From Ga0077527 sp038316355 (lineage in GTDB: Bacteria; Pseudomonadota; Gammaproteobacteria; Burkholderiales; SG8-41): 64,000 nt of DNA. Positions 34,803 through 43,525 of this stretch are shown piece by piece; positions within the stretch are counted from its first letter, which is position 1; every line of letters begins with the position of its first letter. The notes beneath the pieces are model-generated. The model was given only the letters and a program-made list of their open reading frames with translations. It did no database searches and had not been told where the DNA came from. The translations under genes and the position numbers were made by a program. The stretch lies in NCBI GenBank assembly GCA_038316355.1, contig JBBQAO010000008.1, forward strand, positions 13,631 through 77,630. Reading direction: 5' to 3'.

Positions 34803-35922
34803 CCTGCGTTGTGTTGCGGTAACGTTGCATGAATGCGGTGTCGATATAATTTTTCCACCACCACACCCAGCCGCCGCCGAATGCAAACGGCCCGTACGAC
34901 GCCACGGCATAACGATCACCGGTGCTGATCAGCGCCAGCGCCCTGCGCTGCGGTTGATACTCCAGCAGCGGTTCGCCGCGCAGTGCACGGCGCAGATTTT
35001 CCGTGAGCGGTGGCCCCTGGCGCACGGCGTAGACACCGGATTTCGGCCGTGGCGTTGACTGCATGGCCGCGATGTCGCCGGTGGCGAATGCAAAGCCGTG
35101 CGACGGCGATTGCAGATGCCTGTTGACGGCAATGAAGCCGCCGTCATCGGTCTGCAGCCCGCTGGCACGCGGCCATGCCGGTGCCGCGGCACCGGTGACC
35201 CAGATCACGTGGTCGGCGGGTAACCGTTCGCCGCTGCCCAGGACCAGGCCTTCAGTGCTTGCGGCCCGCACCGGCGCATCGAGGCGCAGCGTAATGCCGC
35301 GTTTGCGCAACACCGCGCTGAAACTGCGCTGCACTCCTGCGGGATGTGCGGGAAGCAGCGTCGGGCCGTCGCTGATGATGGTGAACTGCGCGCGGCCGTT
35401 GTCGTTGTGGATGCAGTGGTGCATGGCCAATGCCAGTTCGACACCGCCGGCGCCGGCGCCGACGATGGCGATGCGCAAACCGGTGGTTGCTGTGCGCGCG
35501 GCGGTGCGCAGTGTCGTCCAATGGTCGAGGAATACGGACACGGGTTTTATTGGCATGCCGTGCTCTGCCGCGCCGGGAATGCCGGCGGTGACCGGCGTTG
35601 ATCCGCTGTCAACGGCAACCACGTCGAAGACGTACTCCGCGCCGTCGGTGCAGCGGCCGACGCGGCGCTGCAGATCGAGCCCGGTGATTGTGCCGGCAAC
35701 ACGCCGGACACCGGCGCCACGGCACAGCATTTCCAGATCGATATGGCAGTCTTCGAAACGGTAATGCCCGGCGATATGGCCGGGCAGCATGCCCGAGTAG
35801 GGGGTATGCCGGTCCGGACTGACCAGAGTTACCGCGACGCCGGGTTCCGGGGCAAGTCCGAAGCGGCGGATGACCTCGACATGGCTGTGGCCGCCGCCGA
35901 TCAGCAGCAAGCGCTTGGGCAT
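34792..35922 (-). CDS. NADH-dehydrogenase-like FAD oxidoreductase (SelD N-terminal type)
   Basis: A 376-residue two-dinucleotide-binding flavoprotein: FAD motif LLIGGGHSHVEVIRRFG at the N-terminus, NAD(P) motif IAIVGAGAGGVELALAMH (about 150-167) and the late FAD motif FAFATGDIAAMQ. It resembles the pyridine nucleotide-disulfide oxidoreductase family that is fused to selenophosphate synthetase in some bacteria, but no selD follows here. A membrane-binding aromatic C-terminus (GGGWVWWWKNYID) recalls type II NADH dehydrogenases. Its stop codon lies inside repeat copy 3. Confidence 0.82.
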   Translation of the reverse strand: MPKRLLLIGGGHSHVEVIRRFGLAPEPGVAVTLVSPDRHTPYSGMLPGHIAGHYRFEDCHIDLEMLCRGAGVRRVAGTITGLDLQRRVGRCTDGAEYVFDVVAVDSGSTPVTAGIPGAAEHGMPIKPVSVFLDHWTTLRTAARTATTGLRIAIVGAGAGGVELALAMHHCIHNDNGRAQFTIISDGPTLLPAHPAGVQRSFSAVLRKRGITLRLDAPVRAASTEGLVLGSGERLPADHVIWVTGAAAPAWPRASGLQTDDGGFIAVNRHLQSPSHGFAFATGDIAAMQSTPRPKSGVYAVRQGPPLTENLRRALRGEPLLEYQPQRRALALISTGDRYAVASYGPFAFGGGWVWWWKNYIDTAFMQRYRNTTQEIL

Positions 35923-35932
35923 TGCCGCCGGC

Positions 35933-36565
35933 TTATTGCGTTTTCCACACTTCCTTCAGGCGCGCCGCGCGGCCGCAACTGGTCTTGTAGTAGGTGTAAC
36001 GCACCGGATTCTTCTTGTAATAATCCTGATGGTATTCCTCGGCCGCATAAAACTCCGCCGACTTGGTGATCAGCGTCTTGATGTCACCGGTGAAGGGCTT
36101 GTCTTTCGCCAGTTTGGTCTTCGACGCTTCGGCTGCTTTGCGCTGATCTTCATTGTGATAAAAAATTTCGCTGCGGTACTGTGAGCCGTGATCGCAGAAC
36201 TGGCCGTTGGCCTGAGTCGGATCGATGTTGCGCCAGAAGGTGTCGAGCAGTTGTGCGTAGCTGACTTTCGCCGGATCGTAGGCCACCTGCACCACTTCAT
36301 TGTGGCCGGTGTTGCCTGCCGAAACCTGCGGATAAGTCGGGTTTTTGCTGTGCCCGCCCATATACCCCGAAGTGGTCGAGATCACACCGGGCACCTTGTC
36401 GAACGCCTCCTCGACACACCAGAAACAGCCGGCGCCGAAGGTGGCCACTGTCGTTGTCGGAGCAACCGCTGGCCTGGCGGGCTGGGACTGCGCCAGTACC
36501 GGTGTGAGCAGCGCGCCAAGCAGGGCGAGCCGCCAGAAAATACCTTTGAAAATCATGTACATCAT
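35933..36565 (-). CDS. msrA: Exported peptide-methionine (S)-S-oxide reductase
   Basis: A 210-residue MsrA with a Sec signal peptide (IFWRLALLGALLTPVLAQSQ), so it acts in the periplasm. Catalytic motif GAGCFWCVEEAFDKVPGV, then TSGYMGGHSKNPTYPQV and GHNEVVQVAYDP; the resolving cysteine may be in YKTSCGRAARL near the C-terminus. No msrB or msrPQ is adjacent. Ten base pairs separate it from the flavoprotein gene downstream. Confidence 0.93.
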   Translation of the reverse strand: MMYMIFKGIFWRLALLGALLTPVLAQSQPARPAVAPTTTVATFGAGCFWCVEEAFDKVPGVISTTSGYMGGHSKNPTYPQVSAGNTGHNEVVQVAYDPAKVSYAQLLDTFWRNIDPTQANGQFCDHGSQYRSEIFYHNEDQRKAAEASKTKLAKDKPFTGDIKTLITKSAEFYAAEEYHQDYYKKNPVRYTYYKTSCGRAARLKEVWKTQ

Positions 36566-36651
36566 TTGTGTCTCCCGGTTAAAACCAGTATATCGGATAA
36601 TCGCAGTCCCGATCCCGGACCGACGGGTGGTTGACTATTAGTGGAGAAAAC

Positions 36652-37647
36652 ATGCGGCGCATTACACTCACGCAGTATCTGGTTGAACAACAGCGGGAAA
36701 AAGGCGTTGTTTCCGCGGAACTGCGCTTGCTGGTTGAAGTTGTCGCGCGTGCCTGCAAATCGATCAGCAACGCCGTCAGCAAGGGCGCGCTGACGGGAGT
36801 CCTTGGCAGTGCCGGCACCGACAACGTGCAAGGCGAAGCACAGAAAAAACTCGATGTGATTTCCAATGAAGTGCTGCTGGAGGCCAACGAGTGGGGCGGC
36901 CACCTTGCCGCAATGGCTTCGGAGGAAATGGCGCATCCGCACCAGATCCCCAACCGCTATCCACGAGGTGAATACCTGCTGCTGATGGATCCGCTCGATG
37001 GTTCGTCAAACATCGATGTTAACGTTTCGATCGGCACCATTTTTTCGGTGCTGCGCTGCCCCGAAGGCTGCGAGCCCGACGAGCAGGCATTCCTGCAGCC
37101 CGGTTCGCGGCAGGTTGCCGCGGGTTTTGCGGTATATGGCCCGTCCGCCATGCTGGTGCTGACGGTGGGCAACGGTGTCGCCGGCTTCACGCTGGACCGC
37201 GAGCTCGGCAGTTGGGTGTTGACCCAGCCGAAAATCGAGATCCCCGCCGATACTGCCGAATTCGCGATCAACATGTCGAACATGCGCAATTGGGACGCCC
37301 CGGTGAAGCGTTATATCGACGAATGCCTTGCCGGCAAGACGGGCCCCCTGGGCAAGGACTTCAACATGCGCTGGGTGGCCTCGATGGTCGCCGATGTTTA
37401 TCGCATCCTGTCGCGCGGCGGCATTTTCATGTATCCGCAGGATGCCAAACACAAGGAAGGCCGGCTGCGGCTGATGTATGAAGCCAACCCGATGGCGTTC
37501 ATTGTCGAGCAGGCGGGCGGTGCTGCGACCAACGGCCAGGAACGCATCCTGGATGTCCAGCCGACCCGGCTGCACCAGCGGGTCGGCGTGATCCTCGGTT
37601 CACGCAACGAAGTCGAGCGCGTAACCGGCTATCACCGCAAGGCGTGA
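36652..37647 (+). CDS. fbp: Fructose-1,6-bisphosphatase class 1
   Basis: Gluconeogenic phosphatase of 331 residues. Starting at 36652 gives MRRITLTQYLVEQQ. Substrate and metal motifs include EEMAHPHQIP, YLLLMDPLDGSSNIDVNVSIG (the metal-binding DPLDGSSN) and YEANPMAFIVEQAGG. It lies between the two msrA genes. Confidence 0.95.
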   Translation: MRRITLTQYLVEQQREKGVVSAELRLLVEVVARACKSISNAVSKGALTGVLGSAGTDNVQGEAQKKLDVISNEVLLEANEWGGHLAAMASEEMAHPHQIPNRYPRGEYLLLMDPLDGSSNIDVNVSIGTIFSVLRCPEGCEPDEQAFLQPGSRQVAAGFAVYGPSAMLVLTVGNGVAGFTLDRELGSWVLTQPKIEIPADTAEFAINMSNMRNWDAPVKRYIDECLAGKTGPLGKDFNMRWVASMVADVYRILSRGGIFMYPQDAKHKEGRLRLMYEANPMAFIVEQAGGAATNGQERILDVQPTRLHQRVGVILGSRNEVERVTGYHRKA

Positions 37648-37726
37648 GCGGCCCGCGCGTTGCTGTCAGGAAACGGCGCTGCAAACGACTGATCCCTGCG
37701 TGTTGACCCAGTAGAAGGAGGCATCC

Positions 37727-38287
37727 ATGGCGGCTACCGGTGAAAATGCAGGCGCACACGAAATCGCCACCGTGGGTGGCGGCTGTTTCTGGTGTATCGA
37801 GGCGGTGTTCGACGGACTGCAGGGTGTCATTTCCGTCGAGTCCGGTTACAGCGGCGGACAGCTGCAGAACCCGACTTACGAAGACATCTGCGGCGGTGAT
37901 ACCGGACATGCCGAGGTCATCCGCGTGACTTTTGATCCCGCCGTGGTGACGTATGGTGAGGTCCTCGACATCTTTTTCGCGATACACGATCCGACCATGC
38001 TGAATGCGCAGGGTAACGACATCGGCACCCAGTACCGCTCGGTGATTTATTTTCATGCGCCACAGCAGAAAACTGTCGCTGAAGCGGCGATCCGGGCGCT
38101 GACCGAAGCGCGGGCGTTCAGCCGGCCGATCGTGACTGAAGTATCCCCGGCGCCGAAGTTCTATGTCGCCGAGCCCTATCACCAGGAATATTTCGAGCGC
38201 AATCCACGCCAGCCGTACTGCAAGTACGTGGTGTCACCCAAAGTCGCCAAATTCCGCAAACAGTTTGCGGCACGTTTGAAAAAATAA
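37727..38287 (+). CDS. msrA: Cytoplasmic peptide-methionine (S)-S-oxide reductase
   Basis: Second MsrA of the window, 186 residues, without a signal peptide. Motif GGGCFWCIEAVFDGLQGV, then SGYSGGQLQNPTYEDICGGDTGHAEVI and GTQYRSVIYFH. It has a GGAGG-type ribosome binding site. It is clearly a different subtype from the exported copy at 35.9 kb, so the pair reflects two compartments rather than a recent duplication. Confidence 0.95.
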   Translation: MAATGENAGAHEIATVGGGCFWCIEAVFDGLQGVISVESGYSGGQLQNPTYEDICGGDTGHAEVIRVTFDPAVVTYGEVLDIFFAIHDPTMLNAQGNDIGTQYRSVIYFHAPQQKTVAEAAIRALTEARAFSRPIVTEVSPAPKFYVAEPYHQEYFERNPRQPYCKYVVSPKVAKFRKQFAARLKK

Positions 38288-38324
38288 CCGGTGGTGGTAG
38301 CCGCACACGCAAGCGTGCGATTGT

Positions 38325-39335
38325 TCACGATTCCGCGGCGTACTGGCGCTGTCGCGTTGCGGCGATGATGGCCTGCGCCAGTTTGATCAGCGTCAGCGGT
38401 GCCGAACCTTCAGCCTTGTTATTGGCGATCACTGTGCACTCATGGCCCGCTGCCAGTGTGGCGGTGCACAGCCGGGCGATGGATTCACGCGTTGCGCTGT
38501 CTTCGTCGATCAGGCGATCAAACGGCGTAAACCGCGCTTTGGCTTCCTCGTAGCTGTAACCCGCGCGCAGATTCCAGCGCACGATCAGCGGTCCCGGACC
38601 GAAACCCGACATCGCCGCCGCCTGCGTGGCGACCGGCGGCATCCGCGGGTGCACGCCCAGGCAATAACGCGCGCCGACTTCTTTCAGTGACGCAAAAAAC
38701 CGCCGCGTGATGACCCGGTCGTCGCGCATCTCGACGGCATACAGCGGCCCCTGCGGCAGCCGGCCGAGGAATTCCTGCAGTTGCGCGATGAAGCGCTCCG
38801 GCGCCCGCGTCAGCGTGCGGCCCAGCGGCGGAAACTGGAACAGCAGCGGTCCTGCATTTGCGCCCAGGCCCTCGCCTGCGGGGCCGACAAATTGCTCGGT
38901 GGCATACGCGGTGTCGAGGAACAAGGGGTTGTTTTTGCCTCTGCCGCCGTCCTCGCCGTGGATCCACGGGCTGGTCAGCAAATGGGGTGCTTTGACGAGA
39001 AAACGAAAGCTGACGGGAACCTGACGGGAGTAGATCTCGTACTGGCGCGCCGACAATGGCGCATAAAACGACCGGTCGACGCCGACCGTGCCGAACAGCG
39101 GATGTTGCGCGTACGCGGGGAGTCCGTAGCGCGACAGGTCACCCGGTGTCACCGCGTCCGCCCACACCATGTCGCGCCAGCCGGGGAAATGCCATGACGA
39201 CGTACCCAGCCGGATTCCCGGCGGCAACTGCCGCGCCAGGTCGCGCACCTCCGGGGTCACCGCGGCTGCAGCGATGGCCGGGTGTGCTGCGCCGGTGCGT
39301 GCTTCGCCCTCGAACAGGGAGAGTTGTCTGGCCAC
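38325..39335 (-). CDS. DUF72 family (YecE-like) TIM-barrel protein
   Basis: A 336-residue cytoplasmic protein with the DUF72 pattern: GIRLGTSSWHFPGWRDMVW, VDRSFYAPLS, FRFLVKAPHLLTSP, LLFQFPPLG and YAVEMRDDRV. The family is widespread and structurally a TIM barrel, without a proven reaction. The first 35 residues are variable. It is convergent with the cytoplasmic msrA. Confidence 0.88.
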   Translation of the reverse strand: MARQLSLFEGEARTGAAHPAIAAAAVTPEVRDLARQLPPGIRLGTSSWHFPGWRDMVWADAVTPGDLSRYGLPAYAQHPLFGTVGVDRSFYAPLSARQYEIYSRQVPVSFRFLVKAPHLLTSPWIHGEDGGRGKNNPLFLDTAYATEQFVGPAGEGLGANAGPLLFQFPPLGRTLTRAPERFIAQLQEFLGRLPQGPLYAVEMRDDRVITRRFFASLKEVGARYCLGVHPRMPPVATQAAAMSGFGPGPLIVRWNLRAGYSYEEAKARFTPFDRLIDEDSATRESIARLCTATLAAGHECTVIANNKAEGSAPLTLIKLAQAIIAATRQRQYAAES

Positions 39336-39739
39336 GGTTAAGCTGTGTCTACCCGGAGAAACTGCGCCATGACGTCACCGTGCGGCGACGCCATACTGCC
39401 CGTGCATGATTGCGGATGTTGCAGATACACAATTCAAGTTCCCCGTTTAGGTCATTGATTTGTTTCTGCTCTTGCGCCGCGGGCAGGGTCCCGGATACGG
39501 CGGGCGAGGGAGGCTCTATTGTGCGGCGAGTCGGCCCGAGATACAAACGGTGCGCATTCCGGCGGGGTACCCGACTGCAGATGCCGGTTGCCGCGCATGC
39601 TGTACTCTCTTATTTTCCCTCTGGCAAACATTGACAAAGGCGTTTTCCCTCGGCATCCTCTCGTCACCGTGCGCTATCACGGCAAACCAGACTAACCTGA
39701 CCAACTGATCCAATCCGGACCTACACGGGAGACCACTCA
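39336..39739 (+). promoter_or_regulatory. 404-bp intergenic region with candidate SWIB-gene promoter
   Basis: No supported gene. A TTGACA at 39631-39636 followed after 17 bp by CATCCT (39654-39659) is a plausible but weak promoter for the SWIB gene. The remaining sequence has no clear hairpin or repeat that I can support. Confidence 0.4.
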
Positions 39740-40054
39740 ATGGCTGCAAAGAAAAAAGCTACCAAGAAACCCGCTGCAAAGAAAAAGAAAGCCGCAGCGA
39801 AGCGCAAGCCCAATGCGGCATTCATGAAACCGATGCAGCCAAGCGCAGCGCTCGGTGCGGTAATCGGCAACGGCATGATGCCGCGTACCGAAGTCACCAA
39901 GAAAATCTGGATGTACATCAAGAAGCACAGCCTGCAAGACAGCAAGAACCGTCGCAACATCAATGCCGACGAGAAACTGAAAGAAGTTTTCGGTGGCAAG
40001 AAACAGGTGTCGATGTTTGAAATGACCAAACTGGTCAACAAGCACCTGAAATAA
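39740..40054 (+). CDS. SWIB/MDM2-domain protein with Lys/Ala-rich tail
   Basis: A 104-residue basic protein. The first 25 residues are a histone H1-like Lys/Ala stretch (AAKKKATKKPAAKKKKAAAK), followed by a SWIB domain (about 30-104: PSAALGAVIGNG, EVTKKIWMYIKKHSLQDSKN, VSMFEMTKLVNKHLK). SWIB domains occur in eukaryotic chromatin remodellers and, in bacteria, chiefly in Chlamydiae and some proteobacteria. DNA or nucleoid binding is plausible from charge alone. Confidence 0.92.
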   Translation: MAAKKKATKKPAAKKKKAAAKRKPNAAFMKPMQPSAALGAVIGNGMMPRTEVTKKIWMYIKKHSLQDSKNRRNINADEKLKEVFGGKKQVSMFEMTKLVNKHLK

Positions 40055-40077
40055 TCTGCCTTTACGGCAGGACTGTA

Positions 40078-40106
40078 ACGGGGCGCTGCGGCGCCCCGTT
40101 TGTTTT
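40078..40106 (+). terminator. Rho-independent terminator after SWIB gene
   Basis: ACGGGGCGC (40078-40086) pairs with GCGCCCCGT (40091-40099) around TGCG, followed by TTGTTTT. Convergent MFS gene ends 25 bp further on, so it may also work in the other direction. Confidence 0.88.
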
Positions 40107-40130
40107 GCGGTACGCCCCCCGCTTTCACCT

Positions 40131-41258
40131 CTAGCGCCTGCTGACGTAGGTTCCGCCGAGCAGCAGCACCGCAGCCATCGCCCAGAACACCGGCGTCATG
40201 CCCAGCGTGGCGCCGAGGACGCCAAAGAGCAGGGGAATCCCGACCTGTGTCAGGTTGAGCAGGAAGGTGCGCACACCCACCACTTCGCCACCACGCCCCG
40301 GCGGCGCGGCGTTATACAGCAGCGCCATGATCATCGGCTGCGTGCCGCCGATGGCCAGTCCGAGCGCGAAGGCCACCGCCATCAGCAGCGGCACCTGCTC
40401 AATCAGCGGGAACACGGCCATGGCTGCGCCGGTGGCGAACATGCCGCCAATCACCAGCGGCCATTCGCGCACCCGGTGCGCGAGCAGCGGCAGCAATACA
40501 CGAACCAGGAAAATCGCGCCGCCGAAGGCGCCGAGGATCAACCCGATGGTGGATGCCGACAGTCCGAGGCCGGTGCCGTGAATCGGCGTGACAAAGGTGA
40601 ACAGATCCCAGGCCATGGACAAGGTCGCGCTGGCAATGAAGGCGCGGCGCAGGCCGGGCATGCGGAACAGATCGCTGGCCCGCTTGCGCGCGGCATCGTG
40701 GGCGGGAGGCGCATGCGCGGGCAGCGTGATCGGCCGGGTCAGCAGCAGCGCGATTGCGGCCACCACGCTGGTACCCAGGAGCAGGAAGGTCAGCCGGTGG
40801 CCGATCAGGTCGATGGCAAAACCGGAAATCATCGGGCCGAGAAAACCCGAGGTCGAAAATGCCAGCGCGAGCAGACTGAAATTGCGTGAGCGCTGCTCCG
40901 GCGTGCCGAGCAGACCGATGGCGTGGTTGACGCAGATATGCACCAGCATGAATCCGCTGCCGGTGATTGCGCTGACGAGGAACAGGGTTTCGATGCGCGG
41001 TATGGCCACCGCCAGCAGCAGCGCGCCGAGCACGGCGCCGGCGCCGATGAACAGCGGCGTGCGCACGCCGATGCGGTCGATGGTGCGTCCCCAGCCCACG
41101 GAAAACACCAGAGGCACCGCGGCGAGCAATGAAATGAGCAGGCCTACCGTGAGCGCCGACGCCTGCAGGTGCAGCGCAAACAGCGACAGTGTGACGCGGC
41201 AACCGGCAAACGCCAGATGCAGCAGGATGGTCAGCAGCAGTATGAGGGGGATGCTCAC
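40131..41258 (-). CDS. MFS transporter
   Basis: About 375 residues from a GTG at 41258 and roughly eleven to twelve hydrophobic helices, for example LILLLTILLHLAFAG, ALTVGLLISLLAAVPLVF and LLLGTSVVAAIALLL. The loop 2-3 motif reads GWGRTIDRIGVRTPL, the usual MFS signature region. The GTG overlaps the stop of the upstream EamA gene (GTGA), so the pair is coupled. The frame stays open upstream as far as 41552, but that stretch is hydrophilic and antisense-like. Substrate unknown. Confidence 0.85.
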   Translation of the reverse strand: MSIPLILLLTILLHLAFAGCRVTLSLFALHLQASALTVGLLISLLAAVPLVFSVGWGRTIDRIGVRTPLFIGAGAVLGALLLAVAIPRIETLFLVSAITGSGFMLVHICVNHAIGLLGTPEQRSRNFSLLALAFSTSGFLGPMISGFAIDLIGHRLTFLLLGTSVVAAIALLLTRPITLPAHAPPAHDAARKRASDLFRMPGLRRAFIASATLSMAWDLFTFVTPIHGTGLGLSASTIGLILGAFGGAIFLVRVLLPLLAHRVREWPLVIGGMFATGAAMAVFPLIEQVPLLMAVAFALGLAIGGTQPMIMALLYNAAPPGRGGEVVGVRTFLLNLTQVGIPLLFGVLGATLGMTPVFWAMAAVLLLGGTYVSRR

Positions 41259-42211
41259 GGCACGGTTTGCTGCGACGGCCGTGGCTGCCACGACACCAGA
41301 GCCACGCCGAGGCAGGTGATGACGATGCCGGCCAGCGAAATGGCCGTCGGCACCACGCCGAACAGGAGCAGCTCCAGCGCCACCGCAAAAATTGGCGTCA
41401 GGTAAATCAGGCTGGTGACCCGCGTCGCCTGGCCGCGTCGCATCAGCGTATGCAGCGCGTTGACGGCGAGTATCGACGCGCCGATCACCAGAAACGCGAT
41501 GACAGCGGCCAGCGTCCAGGACCAGCGCACCACTGCGCCCTCGACCCACCACGCCAGCGGCGCCAGCACCACGATGTTGCCGGCGAACTGGATCAATGCC
41601 GCTGCCCGCAGATCGACTGCCGGGCAGTACACGCGCTGGTACAGCGTGCCGGCGGTAACGCCGATCAGCGAAACGGTCACCGCGATCAGTGCTCCCAGCG
41701 TGGCCTCACGCACATCGATCTTGTGCCAGACGATGAGCGTCACGCCGGCCAGTCCGATGGCGATGCCCAGCCATTGCCGCTGACCCAGGCGCTCGCCCAT
41801 CCAGCGCCCGGCGATCATGGCAGTCAGCAGCGGCTGAATCGACAGCAGCACAGCAGTGATGCCCGCCGACATGCCAAGGTACTGCGTGTAATGGCTGCCG
41901 CCGAGGTGCACGGTGTGCATCAGCAGCCCGGCGATGAGGATGTGGCCGAATTCGCTGCGGCGCTCCGGCCAGCGCGGTTTGCAGATCAATACAATCGGGA
42001 TCAGGCACAGGATGCCGAAGGCGAAACGCAATGCCAGAAAAGTAAAGGGGGCTGCGTGCTGCAGGCCGATTTTGGTGGCAATGAAGCCTGAACCCCAGAT
42101 CGAGACGAAATACCAGGCCAGCAGGGATTCGTAATTTCGGGTGGAAAGCGGGTAACCCAAGATGGCGGGAGGGCAGGGGCGGAAAGGCGACGAGTATAAC
42201 GCGGTGTGCAT
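41255..42211 (-). CDS. EamA/DMT-family transporter
   Basis: About 318 residues with ten hydrophobic helices in two EamA repeats (about 30-150 and 170-300). Family features include WGSGFIATKIGL at the first helix, FLALRFAFGI and ALIQFAGNIVVLAPLAWW. The start is uncertain: ATG at 42211 or 42241, or a later TTG, because the first 30 residues are not hydrophobic and not family-like. It is coupled to the MFS gene, an unusual pairing of two exporters, perhaps for related metabolites. Confidence 0.85.
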   Translation of the reverse strand: MHTALYSSPFRPCPPAILGYPLSTRNYESLLAWYFVSIWGSGFIATKIGLQHAAPFTFLALRFAFGILCLIPIVLICKPRWPERRSEFGHILIAGLLMHTVHLGGSHYTQYLGMSAGITAVLLSIQPLLTAMIAGRWMGERLGQRQWLGIAIGLAGVTLIVWHKIDVREATLGALIAVTVSLIGVTAGTLYQRVYCPAVDLRAAALIQFAGNIVVLAPLAWWVEGAVVRWSWTLAAVIAFLVIGASILAVNALHTLMRRGQATRVTSLIYLTPIFAVALELLLFGVVPTAISLAGIVITCLGVALVSWQPRPSQQTVP

Positions 42212-42268
42212 GCGGTCATCTGCCGAAACCGGAACAAACATCGTAAACTGGGGTTACGGAGGTATCAC

Positions 42269-42868
42269 ATGACTTGGAAAATCGTATCCTTTGCGCCGCG
42301 CCTGTTACTGCTGCTGACGGTGCTGGCGTTGCTCCCCGGCTGCTCGACGCTGAATGTGGTGTCCGACGGCGCCGACCCGCAGCTGATGTTACGCGGCAAC
42401 GATCCGGTGGCGTATCACACGCTGGGTAAAGCCGTGGCCGGCGATCCGCAGATCAAGGCGCAGCACGAAGGAGCCACTTATCGCTTCACCAACGCGGCGC
42501 ATCGCGACCTGTTTCTTGCCGCTCCGCAGCGTTATGTGCCGGCTTATGGTGGTTTTTGCGCCAGCGGCGCGCCGTATGCATTGAAGGCCAACATCGGCGC
42601 CAACACCTTCAAAATCGTTGACGGCCGGCTCTACCTGTTCGGTGGTGAGCGGTCACGTCGGCACTGGGAAATGGACCAACGGGAGAATATTGCATTGGGC
42701 GACCGCTATTGGGAGCAGGAGACGAGAGACCGCCCGTTCCGGCCGCAGAACTGGTATCGCTATACCTTCCGCGTACCGCACTATAAAACCGATGCCGAAC
42801 TCGAGACCGAGTGGCAACGGCGTTATGGCAAGCCGGATGCTGCCCCGGCTAAGGCGCCAGCCGGCTGA
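42269..42868 (+). CDS. YHS-domain lipoprotein
   Basis: A 199-residue protein beginning at 42269 after a perfect GGAGGT. The lipoprotein signal is LLLLTVLALLPGCSTLN with the lipidated cysteine after LLPG. The YHS-like core is LMLRGNDPVAYHTLGKAVAGDP, FTNAAHRDLFLAAPQRYVPAYGGFCASG. Related YHS lipoproteins are thought to bind copper or other metals, but this one lacks obvious extra ligands. The 3' end overlaps pdxH by 20 bp tail to tail. Confidence 0.88.
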   Translation: MTWKIVSFAPRLLLLLTVLALLPGCSTLNVVSDGADPQLMLRGNDPVAYHTLGKAVAGDPQIKAQHEGATYRFTNAAHRDLFLAAPQRYVPAYGGFCASGAPYALKANIGANTFKIVDGRLYLFGGERSRRHWEMDQRENIALGDRYWEQETRDRPFRPQNWYRYTFRVPHYKTDAELETEWQRRYGKPDAAPAKAPAG

Positions 42869-43508
42869 CGGTCCAGCGTTCGCCGGCGCGCGAATACAGC
42901 AGCCGGTCGTGCAGCCGGTTGCGCCGGCCCTGCCAGAATTCCACCATGGCCGGCTGCAAAACATAACCGCCCCAGTGCGCGGGGCGGGCGGGTTGATCGC
43001 CCTGATTTTTTGCCACTTCGGCAAAGCGGATTTCAAGCGCAGCGCGATTGGCGACCACCGTGCTTTGCGGTGATGCAATGGCGGCATGGCGGCTGCCGAG
43101 CGGGCGGCTGGAAAAATAGTCGTCGGACTCCACGGCGCTGGTTTTTGTAACCGCGCCTTCGATGCGCACTTCACGCTCGAGTTCGATCCAGTGGAACACC
43201 AGCACGGCGCGCGGATTGGCGGCGAGCTCGTGGCCCTTGCGACTCTGGTAGTTGGTGTAAAACACAAAGCCATGCTGATCCGCGCCCTTCAGCAGCACGA
43301 TGCGCGCACCCGGAGCGCCGTCGGCGGCCACGGTGGCGAGTGTCATTGCGTTCGGCGTCGGCAGTTCGGCGTGTACCGCCTCGTCGAACCAGCGCTGGAA
43401 TTGCGTCAAGGGATCAGCGGCGGCATCAGCCTCATCGAGGCTGGCGCGCATGTATTCGTTGCGCATTGCGGCTAAACTCAAGGAAGCTCCCGGAAGGATG
43501 ATTGACAC
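42849..43508 (-). CDS. pdxH: Pyridoxamine 5'-phosphate oxidase
   Basis: FMN enzyme that makes pyridoxal 5'-phosphate. Product of 219 residues with the FMN and substrate segments NAMTLATVAADGAPGARIVLLKGAD, FYTNYQSRKGHELAANPRA, FHWIELEREVRIEGAV, and the C-terminal RLHDRLLYSR plus RLAP end. The start may be at 43508 or at the inner ATG at 43466 (MRNEYMRASLDEADAAADP). Confidence 0.95.
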   Translation of the reverse strand: MSIILPGASLSLAAMRNEYMRASLDEADAAADPLTQFQRWFDEAVHAELPTPNAMTLATVAADGAPGARIVLLKGADQHGFVFYTNYQSRKGHELAANPRAVLVFHWIELEREVRIEGAVTKTSAVESDDYFSSRPLGSRHAAIASPQSTVVANRAALEIRFAEVAKNQGDQPARPAHWGGYVLQPAMVEFWQGRRNRLHDRLLYSRAGERWTVSRLAP

Positions 43509-43525
43509 TGATTTTACCGCTCAGT

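Noticed and set aside
41259..41552. Upstream extension of the MFS frame
   Set aside because: Arg/His/Gly-rich, without membrane character, and antisense to no feature but inside the EamA gene in another frame. The GTG at 41258 overlaps the EamA stop, which is the better start.
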